Shown piece by piece: positions 1-6,875 of a stretch of DNA of 64,000 bases (position 1 is the stretch's first letter; each line of letters opens with the position of its first letter). Where the stretch lies: positions 16,662-80,661 of the forward strand of contig UQIF01000007.1 of the NCBI GenBank assembly GCA_900540955.1. The letters run 5' to 3'. The notes beneath the pieces are model-generated. The model saw only the letters and a program-made list of their open reading frames with translations, did no database searches and was not told where the DNA came from. Both the position numbers and the translations under genes were made by a program. Source of the DNA: an uncultured Olsenella sp. (GTDB lineage: Bacteria > Actinomycetota > Coriobacteriia > Coriobacteriales > Atopobiaceae).

Positions 1-249
1 TGGGCCAGCGATGTCTCCGACCCGAAGAGCATCGACATCGCGTGGGAGCACGGCACCGGCGCGCCCAAGGGCCCGTTCCACGTCATCGACACCGTCGGCC
101 TGAACACCGCCTACAACATCGTCATGCAGTATCAGGGCGTCCCCGGCCTTCTCAACCCGCTGTTCAAAAAGATGATGCTGCCATATAACTACAAGGCCAT
201 CGCCAAGCTCCTCAAGGGCATGATCGACCGCGGGGAGAGCTTCTACTAG
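1..249 (+). CDS. 3-hydroxyacyl-CoA dehydrogenase, C-terminal fragment
   Basis: Frame 1 is open from the window edge to TAG at 247-249, giving 82 residues. The text includes GPFHVIDTVGLNTAYNI, which resembles the C-terminal dimerisation domain of 3-hydroxybutyryl/3-hydroxyacyl-CoA dehydrogenases (a D-x-V-G-L helix that closes the active site). The NAD-binding Rossmann half lies outside the window, so cofactor use and the exact substrate cannot be judged. The family oxidises or reduces 3-hydroxyacyl-CoA in butyrate or fatty-acid metabolism. No neighbour seen here belongs to that pathway. The family call is moderately sure; the specific enzyme is not. Confidence 0.6.
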   Translation, partial: WASDVSDPKSIDIAWEHGTGAPKGPFHVIDTVGLNTAYNIVMQYQGVPGLLNPLFKKMMLPYNYKAIAKLLKGMIDRGESFY

Positions 250-295
250 ACGAAGCGCGCACCGCGCAGCCCGTCTATAGTCGGCCTGCGGAAAA

Positions 296-350
296 GCGCG
301 AAGTCGGTTTCTTGCTTTCAGAATCTTGAATCAGGATACCGGCCTCGCGC
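296..350. repeat. imperfect palindrome upstream of eno, related to the one before mntP
   Basis: The left arm GCGCGAAGTCGGTTTCT (296-312) and right arm AGGATACCGGCCTCGCGC (333-350) pair imperfectly around a loop containing ATCTTGAAT. Both arms and the loop words match the perfect palindrome at 28019-28096 (CGCGAAGTCGGT, AGGATACCG, ATCTTGAA). The two look like members of one dispersed element family. This copy sits between the dehydrogenase stop and enolase and could act as a terminator, but its T-tract is poor. Confidence 0.6.
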
Positions 351-395
351 TATTTTCTTTCCGAAACCGGTGAGAAGAAAAAGAGTTAGATGGGG

Positions 396-401
396 TATAC
401 T
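396..401 (+). promoter_or_regulatory. candidate -10 box of eno
   Basis: TATACT lies about 49 nt before the eno start codon, in an AT-richer stretch after the palindrome. No convincing TTGACA-like -35 is seen 16-18 nt upstream. Only the -10 is proposed. Confidence 0.35.
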
Positions 402-449
402 TTCAATCAGTAAGTTAGGCATGGCTAACTCAAACGAAAGGAAACCTTT

Positions 450-1739
450 ATGGCTCAAATCACCAGCGTTTACGGTCGCGAGGTCCTGGACTCCCGCGGC
501 AACCCCACCGTCGAGGTCGAGGTTATGCTCGAGGATGGCTCCTTCGGCCGCGCCATCGTCCCCTCCGGCGCCTCCACCGGCGAGTTCGAGGCCGTCGAGC
601 TCCGCGACGGCAATAAGGACCGCTACCTCGGCAAGGGCGTAACCCAAGCCGTCGCCCACGTGAACAACGAGCTCGCCGACCTCCTGATCGGTCGCGACGC
701 AACCGACCAGCGCGGTTGCGACGAGGCCATGATCGACGCCGACGGCACGCCCAACAAGGGCAACTTCGGCGCGAACGCCATCCTCGGCTGCTCGCTCGCC
801 ATCGCCCGCGCCGCCGCCGACTCCGCCGGCCTGCCGCTCTATGCCTACCTCGGCGGCCCGAACGCCCACACCCTGCCCGTCCCGATGATGAACATCCTGA
901 ACGGCGGCGTGCACGCGGACAACAACGTGGACTTCCAGGAGTTCATGATCATGCCCGTAGGCGCCCCCGACTTCAAGACCGCGCTGCGCTGGTGCACGCA
1001 GGTCTACCACACGCTCAAGGGCACGCTCAAGGCCGCCGGCCTCTCGACCGGCGTGGGCGACGAGGGCGGCTTCGCACCCGACCTCAAGACCAACGACGAG
1101 CCTTTCGTCTATCTCATGGAAGCCGTCCGCGCCGCCGGCTTCGAGCCGGGCGTCGACTTCATGTTCGCCATGGACCCTGCCACCTCTGAGTGCTACAACC
1201 GCGAAACCGGCCTCTACGAGCTCAAGGGCGAGGGCCGCACGCTGACCTCCGACCAGATGGTCGACTACTGGGAGGACTTGGTTTCCCGCTACCCGATCAT
1301 CTCCATCGAGGACGGCCTGGCAGAGGAGGACTGGGAGGGCTGGAAGAAGCTCACCGAGCGCATCGGCAAGAAAGTCCAGCTCGTCGGCGACGACCTCTTT
1401 GTGACCAACACCTCGCGCCTCAAGAAAGGCATCGAGACCGGAGCCGCCAACGCGATCTTGATCAAGGCCAACCAGATCGGCAGCCTCACCGAGACCCTCG
1501 ACGCCATCGAGACCGCCAAGCGCGCCGGCTACACCGCCGTCGTCTCGCACCGCTCCGGCGAGACCGAGGACACCACCATCGCCGACCTGGCCGTCGCCGT
1601 GAACGCCGGCCAGATCAAGACCGGCGCTCCCGCGCGCACCGATCGCGTCGCCAAGTACAACCAGCTTCTGCGCATCGAGGACGCCCTCGGCGACGCGGCC
1701 GAGTACCTCCAGAAAGCAGCGTTCTACAACATCGCGTAG
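450..1739 (+). CDS. eno: enolase
   Basis: This 429-residue protein is full length for bacterial enolase (about 430). Enolase converts 2-phosphoglycerate to phosphoenolpyruvate in the cytosol with Mg2+. Visible signatures are the N-terminal SRGNPTVEVEV, the general acid/base loop GDEGGFAPDL with Glu205, the metal region SIEDGL, the catalytic Lys339 in LIKANQIGSLTET, and SHRSGETED near the C terminus. The ATG is preceded by AAAGGA. An in-frame overlapping reading begins upstream in another frame but shows no family similarity. Phosphofructokinase follows on the same strand after a terminator, so the two glycolytic genes are neighbours but probably separate transcripts. Confidence 0.98.
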   Translation: MAQITSVYGREVLDSRGNPTVEVEVMLEDGSFGRAIVPSGASTGEFEAVELRDGNKDRYLGKGVTQAVAHVNNELADLLIGRDATDQRGCDEAMIDADGTPNKGNFGANAILGCSLAIARAAADSAGLPLYAYLGGPNAHTLPVPMMNILNGGVHADNNVDFQEFMIMPVGAPDFKTALRWCTQVYHTLKGTLKAAGLSTGVGDEGGFAPDLKTNDEPFVYLMEAVRAAGFEPGVDFMFAMDPATSECYNRETGLYELKGEGRTLTSDQMVDYWEDLVSRYPIISIEDGLAEEDWEGWKKLTERIGKKVQLVGDDLFVTNTSRLKKGIETGAANAILIKANQIGSLTETLDAIETAKRAGYTAVVSHRSGETEDTTIADLAVAVNAGQIKTGAPARTDRVAKYNQLLRIEDALGDAAEYLQKAAFYNIA

Positions 1740-1783
1740 CAGCATTGGACCGATAACCCCAGCTCAAGCATTTGTTCCATTCC

Positions 1784-1819
1784 CCGCCGTCGGCCCTGCG
1801 CCGACGGCGGTATTCTTTT
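1784..1819 (+). terminator. rho-independent terminator after eno
   Basis: Stem CCGCCGTCGG (1784-1793) pairs perfectly with CCGACGGCGG (1801-1810) across a 7-nt loop and is followed by TATTCTTTT. Confidence 0.85.
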
Positions 1820-1851
1820 GGGAGCAAACACTCGGCGGCGAGAGGAGCCCC

Positions 1852-3054
1852 ATGGCAGCAAACGCAAAGAAGCGCATCCTGGTCGGACAGTCCGGCGGAC
1901 CGACGGCCGCGATCAACTCGAGCCTCGCCGGCGTTGTCGCGGGCGCGCGCGAGGCCGGCGCCGAGGCCGTGGGCATGCGCTTCGGCATCCAGGGCTTCCT
2001 CGGCGGGCGCACGGTCGCGCTCGGCGAGGCGCTTCCGGACGCCGACGCGCTCGAGCTGCTTCGCCACACTCCGTCGAGCTGGCTCGGCAGCTGCCGCTTC
2101 AAGCTCCCGGCGCTCGACGCCGAGGGTGCCAACGAGTTCTACCAGAAGGCCTTCGCCGCCTTCGCCGACGGCGGCTTCGACGCCGTCCTCTACATCGGCG
2201 GCAACGACTCCATGGACACCATCGCCAAGCTGGGCGCGTACGGCGCCCGCATCAACTCCCCCATTCGCTTCATCGGCGTGCCCAAGACCATCGACAACGA
2301 CCTCGTGGGCATCGACCACACTCCCGGCTACGGCAGCGCCGCCCGCTTCGTTGCGACCGCCGTTTCCGAAGTCACTCGCGACGCGGATGTCTACGACCTG
2401 AAGAGCGCGACCTTTGTCGAGATCATGGGCCGCGACGCCGGCTGGCTCGCGGGCTCCGCTTGCCTGGCCAACCCCGACCTCGTGCTGCTGCCCGAGGTCG
2501 CGCTCGACGAGGACGCCCTGGTCGCGCGCATCGCCGAAGTGCTCGAGCGCAAGAATACCGTGGTCGTCGCCATGAGCGAGGGCATCCACACACCCGACGG
2601 TCACCTCATCGCCGAGAAAACCGTGGCAGCCGGTACCGGCGTCGACGAGTTCGGCCACCTAGCGCAGCTCTCCGGCCCGAGCCGTTACCTCGCCGGCGTC
2701 GCCAAGGAGCGCCTTGGCTGCAAGACCCGTGCCGTCGAGCTGTCGACGCTCCAGCGCTGCGCCTCGCACTGCGCAAGCGATATCGACCTCGACGAGGCCT
2801 TTGAGCTGGGGCGTCGCGGCGTCGTTGCCGCCCTTGCCGGGGAATCGGTAAAGATGTGCTCGCTTACGCGCACAGGCGACGACCCCTACGCCGTTAAGTA
2901 CGGTCTTGTCAACGTGCTCGAGGTCGCAAACAAGGTCAAGGCCGTTCCGCGCGAGTGGATCTGCGCCGACGGCATGGGCGTGACCGACGACTTCGCTCGC
3001 TACGTTGCTCCGCTCGCAGGCCCGCTGCCCGCACAGCTCAACAGTCTGCTGTAA
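1852..3054 (+). CDS. pfkA: 6-phosphofructokinase, PPi-type signature
   Basis: The 400-residue protein belongs to the PfkA family and phosphorylates fructose 6-phosphate to the 1,6-bisphosphate. The N terminus has the phosphate-donor loop GQSGGPTAAINS. The donor-specificity positions read GGNDS (Asp119 where ATP enzymes have Gly) and PKTIDND (Lys145 where ATP enzymes have Gly). Asp and Lys at these places are the known marks of pyrophosphate-dependent enzymes, so PPi is the likely donor and the step may be reversible. The length exceeds the roughly 320 residues of short ATP-PfkA. ATG 1852 follows GAGAGGAG. The gene has its own downstream terminator. Confidence 0.93.
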   Translation: MAANAKKRILVGQSGGPTAAINSSLAGVVAGAREAGAEAVGMRFGIQGFLGGRTVALGEALPDADALELLRHTPSSWLGSCRFKLPALDAEGANEFYQKAFAAFADGGFDAVLYIGGNDSMDTIAKLGAYGARINSPIRFIGVPKTIDNDLVGIDHTPGYGSAARFVATAVSEVTRDADVYDLKSATFVEIMGRDAGWLAGSACLANPDLVLLPEVALDEDALVARIAEVLERKNTVVVAMSEGIHTPDGHLIAEKTVAAGTGVDEFGHLAQLSGPSRYLAGVAKERLGCKTRAVELSTLQRCASHCASDIDLDEAFELGRRGVVAALAGESVKMCSLTRTGDDPYAVKYGLVNVLEVANKVKAVPREWICADGMGVTDDFARYVAPLAGPLPAQLNSLL

Positions 3055-3068
3055 AAGCCCGATTTCCC

Positions 3069-3110
3069 CCCGCCCGCCCGTCGCCAACCGGCGCCGAGCG
3101 GGCGTTTTAA
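3069..3110. terminator. terminator between converging pfkA and the thioesterase remnant
   Basis: CGCCCGCCCG and CGAGCGGGCG form a stem with one mismatch and are followed by TTTTAA on the plus strand. It ends the pfkA transcript and may serve both strands. Confidence 0.7.
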
Positions 3111-3532
3111 GCCTCCGCAGGGCGCGGCGCGGTATGCATACAGGTGCCCGTGACGTGCACGATGTCACGCCCGAGGTCGTCGCGCACCATGCAGTCGTAA
3201 AAACCGAGCGTCCTGCCGTTCTTTTGGGCGTCCGCCGTCGCAATGAGCCGCTTGCCCTTGACGGCGCTCAGGTACTGAATCGAGAACGCCACCGAAACGG
3301 TCGGCTCCTCGCCGATGTTCGACGCGACGGCGCAGGCGAAGTCCGCCAGCGTAAAGATCGCTCCGCCCATCACGCCGCCTTTTTCGTTAAGGTGTCACTC
3401 GCTCACATCGAGCTCGCAGACGGCATGCCCCGGCCCCGCCTCGACCACGCGGCAGCCCGTAGCTTCGGTCGCGAAACGGTCGTTGCTGAATATCCGCTGG
3501 ATTTGCTCCAGCGACGCGTCGGAATCGATCAT
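3107..3532 (-). pseudogene. PaaI-type hotdog thioesterase interrupted by an in-frame TGA
   Basis: Read from ATG at 3532 (upstream GGGGAGACG is a good ribosome site), the frame encodes about 141 residues of a hotdog-fold acyl-CoA thioesterase. A TGA at 3397-3395 is codon 46. It falls within the conserved stretch ELDVSE-stop-HLNEKGG, directly before GGVMGGAIFTLADFACAVASN, the family's typical helix. Homology continues in the same frame on both sides, so this is a nonsense change (CGA to TGA would restore Arg), not a frameshift. The 88-residue part after codon 53 alone would lack the first strand and catalytic surroundings. The gene converges on pfkA and follows cutC on the same strand. Confidence 0.8.
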
Positions 3533-3554
3533 TCGTCTCCCCTAAAGCCTCGGC

Positions 3555-4205
3555 CTACAACCTTACGATACGCGTGCCGTGGACCTCGCGCACGCCGACG
3601 GCAGCCGCGACCTCCTCGGCATTTTCCCAGGTCACGCCTCCTCCCGGCAGAATCCCCACGCGTCCGCAGGCGTATTCCGCAAGCTCGCGCAGCCGCTCGA
3701 GGTTTCTCGCGATCGGCGTGTTCGCGGCACCGCCGTGCGTAAGCACCCGGTCGACGCCGAGCTCGGCGAGCAAATCGATCGCCTCCGCCTGGCGATCCGC
3801 CGGGATTTCGTCGAAGGCCATGTGGAACGTGACCATAAGGCCCGCCTCCTTGGCAAGCCCCGCCAACCGCCCGGTGAGCTCACGGTCGACCTCACCGCCC
3901 CGCAGGCAGCCGAAGACCGCGCCGTCTACGCCCAGCTCGGCCGCGTGCCGCAGGTCGTCGACCATGATTCGTCCCTCGGCCTCCGAATACTCGAACGAGC
4001 CGCCGCGCGGGCGGATCATGCACATGACGGGAACTCCCGCGGGCCGCGCGACCTCGATCGCCGCGTGGATGACCCCGTGCGAGGGAGTCGTCCCGCCCAC
4101 CGCCAGGTTGTCGCACAGCTCGATGCGCCCCGCGCCCGCCGCGATTGCCTCCGGTACGCGCTCGACGTTCTCTGCGCAGTACTCCCTGATCAGCTCGCTC
4201 GCCAT
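3555..4205 (-). CDS. cutC: CutC-family protein
   Basis: The protein of about 216 residues is a CutC-type TIM barrel. Recognisable parts are the N-terminal ELCDNLAVGGTTPSHG, MIRPRGGSFEYSEAE in the middle, VTFHMAFDE, DRVLTHGGAAN and the phosphate-loop-like ILPGGGVTWEN near the C terminus. CutC was named for copper homeostasis in E. coli; its biochemical role is still uncertain. ATG at 4205 is chosen because GGGAGGCGGCA lies just before it; a TTG eight codons upstream would also keep the frame open. The broken thioesterase gene follows 22 bp downstream on the same strand and may share the transcript. Confidence 0.9.
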   Translation of the reverse strand: MASELIREYCAENVERVPEAIAAGAGRIELCDNLAVGGTTPSHGVIHAAIEVARPAGVPVMCMIRPRGGSFEYSEAEGRIMVDDLRHAAELGVDGAVFGCLRGGEVDRELTGRLAGLAKEAGLMVTFHMAFDEIPADRQAEAIDLLAELGVDRVLTHGGAANTPIARNLERLRELAEYACGRVGILPGGGVTWENAEEVAAAVGVREVHGTRIVRL

Positions 4206-4325
4206 TGCCGCCTCCCTCGAATAGCCCAACCCAACAGTCTACGCGCCGCCACCTCGTTGGTGCTATCGTCTAGTTTCGCAACACCTGTTTACCTGCTCGC
4301 ATTTCCCGCGATCGGAGCGCCCCGC

Positions 4326-5501
4326 ATGACCCCCGCGCAAAGAAACGTCGTCGTCACCCTCGGCTTCTGCGGCCTCGTCTCGGCGGCCGACAACTGGTTC
4401 GTCTCGCCGGCGTTGCCCGCCATCGCGCAGGCCCTCGCGATCGCGCCGAGCGCCGCCGCCGTGATCCTCACCGCCTACCTCGTCCCCTACGGCCTGCTCC
4501 AACCCCTGTGCGGGGCCGTCGGCGACGCCGTGGGGCGCGTCCGCCTCCTGCGAATCATCGTCGCCGGTCTCGCCACGAGCACCGTCATCTGCTCCATCGC
4601 GCCCACGCTCGAGGCCCTCGTCGCGGCGCGAATCATCACCGGCTGTTTCGCCGCGGGCATCATCACCGTGAGCCAGGCAATCGTCGGCAGCGTGGTCAGC
4701 GAGCAAGACCGGCAGGGGGCGATCGGCCTGCTCATGGGCATCACCTTTACCGGCCAAGGCCTCTCGGCAGGGCTCGGCGGCATCATCTGCGACCTCGTGG
4801 GCTGGCGCGCCGCGTTCATGTGCTTCGGCATCCTCGGCGCGCTCGCGTGGCTCGGCACCATGCGCCTCCGCAAGCCTGGAGGCAGCTCGTCCGCGCCCGC
4901 CGAGCCCTTCCGCCCCGCGGAGTTCTTCTCCAATGCCGCCCGCATCTTCTTTGGCCACGGGCGAGCCGTGTACATAACCGCCTGCTCCACCGGCATCATC
5001 TTCCTCGGCGTCTACGGATTTATGGGAACCTTCCTCGCCGAGAAGTGCGGCCTCGCCTCCACGCAGGCTGGCCTGCTCATGATGTTCTACGGCCTGGCGT
5101 GCCTTACCGGCGGCAGCGTCTCGGGCCGTATCGGCACAGCGCGCGGCAGCTGCGGCGTCATCGCGGTCGGCGAGACGTCGGGCATCGCGGCCTGCGCGCT
5201 TCTTTGCACCTCGGCGCTCACCGGCTCGTGGATCGCCGCGCTCGGAGCGGCGGCATGCCTCGGCTTCGGCTACATCCTCGTGCAGCCCACCCTCGTCACG
5301 CTCTCCATGGACATCGACCCCAGGCACTCCGGACTCTGCACCGGCCTCATCGGCCTGGGGGTCTTTGCCGGCGGCGGCGTGGGCAGCGTCGTCGGGGGCG
5401 CCCTCATCGGCACGGGCGGCTACCTCACGCTTTGGATCGCCGCGGGCCTCGCCCTCGCCGCCCAGGCCCTCTTTGCCTCAAAGGCGCTGCCGAGGGGCTA
5501 G
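4326..5501 (+). CDS. MFS transporter
   Basis: This 391-residue, very hydrophobic protein has about 12 membrane segments and the major facilitator layout. Conserved loop pieces are GAVGDAVGRVRLL after the second helix and GWRAAFMCFGILG around helix 6. It is probably a proton-coupled drug or metabolite exporter of the DHA1 type; no substrate can be named. Residues 1-20 hold MTPAQRNVVVTLGFCGLVSA. The open frame continues upstream of 4326, but that part runs antisense over cutC. ATG 4326, preceded by CGGAGCG, marks where membrane-protein sequence begins. Confidence 0.85.
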   Translation: MTPAQRNVVVTLGFCGLVSAADNWFVSPALPAIAQALAIAPSAAAVILTAYLVPYGLLQPLCGAVGDAVGRVRLLRIIVAGLATSTVICSIAPTLEALVAARIITGCFAAGIITVSQAIVGSVVSEQDRQGAIGLLMGITFTGQGLSAGLGGIICDLVGWRAAFMCFGILGALAWLGTMRLRKPGGSSSAPAEPFRPAEFFSNAARIFFGHGRAVYITACSTGIIFLGVYGFMGTFLAEKCGLASTQAGLLMMFYGLACLTGGSVSGRIGTARGSCGVIAVGETSGIAACALLCTSALTGSWIAALGAAACLGFGYILVQPTLVTLSMDIDPRHSGLCTGLIGLGVFAGGGVGSVVGGALIGTGGYLTLWIAAGLALAAQALFASKALPRG

Positions 5502-5534
5502 CCGGCACGCCCTTCTCGCCCTAGCTCCACATCC

Positions 5535-5635
5535 GAAAACTGCGCACATACTTTGTTTTAAAACCTAGCCGGCGCGATTTATCGGCGCGTTCTTCTTTCC
5601 ACTATCAAGAAGAACAGACTATGTGCGCAGTTTTC
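5535..5635. repeat. hairpin A: left bracket of the DUF559-like pseudogene
   Basis: GAAAACTGCGCACATA (5535-5550) pairs perfectly with TATGTGCGCAGTTTTC (5620-5635) across a 69-nt loop. The right arm extends to AGACTATGTGCGCAGTTTT (5616-5634), the same 19-mer found in hairpin B at 6648-6745. The element stands between the MFS gene and the pseudogene and could also end either transcript. Confidence 0.85.
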
Positions 5636-5643
5636 CCACTAGC

Positions 5644-6661
5644 CTATCCCGCCGGCTGAACCTTCGGCATGAGCTCCGCAAAGAGCCGCCGGCGCCTCAG
5701 CTCTTCGACCTCCGTCGGCTCCGCCAGGCCGGCTCCAAGCGCGGCCGCGAGCTGCCCGGCAAGCACCGCCACGCCCTCCAGCGTCCTCGTCATCTGCGTC
5801 GTCGCCCGAAACACGCGGTACCCGACGGCAAGAAGCGCGTTCGCCCGCAAGGCATCCCTTCCCGCCTGCTCGCGGCCCTTGTTTACATGGAACTCGTCGC
5901 TGTCGTACTCGAGCGCCACGCGCTGCTCCCGCCATAGGAAGTCAGGCGTTACCGTCATCCGCCCGCCCGAAATCGACACGTCGATCGGCACGTTCAACTG
6001 AGGCCGCGGCAGCCCGAACCCGCCGAATTCCAGCGGAAGCGTGAGCAGCAGCGCCAAGGACGTCTCCATAGGCGAGGCGGAGCCGTCGAACGCCAGCTCG
6101 CGGACCTTCTGCGCACGATGAACCGCTTGGCTGTAGCCTCGCGAACCGAGCGCCTCCAGGACCTCGGCGAGGCTCGCAAGCGTCATCACGGGAGAAGCGT
6201 CAAAATCAACTCCGCCGCCCGCCCGCAATAGGCGATAGCGCCCCGCATAGCTGCACAATCACAAGCTCCGGCCTGCTCACCAACAGGTTCTTGTGGACGC
6301 GAACGAACGCATGCGGGAAGGTCACGTGGGTCCACGGGTGGAATTTGGCTCCCTTTCCCTGGCTGCGCATCCTTCGGTCGGGAACGAGCAGGTCAACAGG
6401 ACGAGAATCGATTCCATATCGTTCGAGCTCGACCTCAGACGCGAGCTTCTTGAACGCCCGCTGGTTGCAGACGCAGTCCCCGAACACGGGAAGCATCCTG
6501 GCCTGCGCAGGCCAACGGGGCGCTTCTTTCCACAGGGGCGTCCCCGAGATGCGGCGAACGCACTGAACCGCAGAGCCGTGGCCCACAAAGGCGTACAGCG
6601 CCGGCGGCTCATAGATGGGCAGCGGGTAGAGTTCTTCTTCGTGCTCCAAAACTGCGCACAT
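5644..6661 (-). pseudogene. DUF559/Vsr-like PD-(D/E)XK protein gene broken by a frameshift
   Basis: Two overlapping minus-strand frames make one protein of roughly 330 residues. The upstream part (6661-6206) is an N-terminal domain including GHGSAVQCVRRISGTPLW and FPHAFVRVHKNLLVSRP. The downstream part (about 6258-5644) contains TPDFLWREQRVALEYDSDEFH and GYRVFRATTQM, resembling the DUF559/very-short-patch-repair endonuclease fold with a PD...E-x-D core. The break lies in the 6206-6258 overlap, near a run of four G. Families of this type occur in Actinobacteria as poorly characterised, possibly defence- or AbiEi-like proteins. The first codons (MCAVLE) lie inside hairpin B, so the true start is unsure. 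Confidence 0.65.
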
Positions 6662-6745
6662 AGTCTTTTCCTAATTCCTCAAAGCCAAACTTACCTGCGA
6701 CTTTACAAAGAAGAACTCGCTGCACCAGACTATGTGCGCAGTTTT
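6648..6745. repeat. hairpin B: right bracket of the DUF559-like pseudogene
   Basis: AAAACTGCGCACATAGTCT (6648-6666) pairs perfectly over 19 bp with AGACTATGTGCGCAGTTTT (6727-6745). The arm sequence is the same as in hairpin A, giving four copies in 1.2 kb. The left arm overlaps the 5' end of the pseudogene frame. Confidence 0.9.
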
Positions 6746-6793
6746 GTCGGCAGGAGGCGCCCCTAGAGAAGCATACGGCCGCAGCAGAAAGAA

Positions 6794-6821
6794 GGGCCCC
6801 GCCGAAATCTCGACGGGGCCC
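6794..6821 (-). terminator. terminator after the permuted GH3 gene
   Basis: GGGCCCCG pairs with CGGGGCCC. On the minus strand the hairpin is followed by TTCTTTCT, fitting the end of the gene at 6876-9866. Confidence 0.75.
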
Positions 6822-6875
6822 AAGGGAGAGTCGGGGCGACGAAGGGATGCCGCCCCAGATACACAGGTCGAGGCG

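Noticed and set aside
3395..3397. Selenocysteine or stop-codon read-through in the thioesterase gene
   Set aside because: The position is not a catalytic Cys in this family and no SECIS-like hairpin is evident after the TGA. Nonsense mutation is simpler.
3579..4325. N-terminal extension of the MFS transporter upstream of 4326
   Set aside because: The in-frame extension runs antisense over cutC and is charged, unlike a transporter N terminus; ATG 4326 begins the membrane protein.
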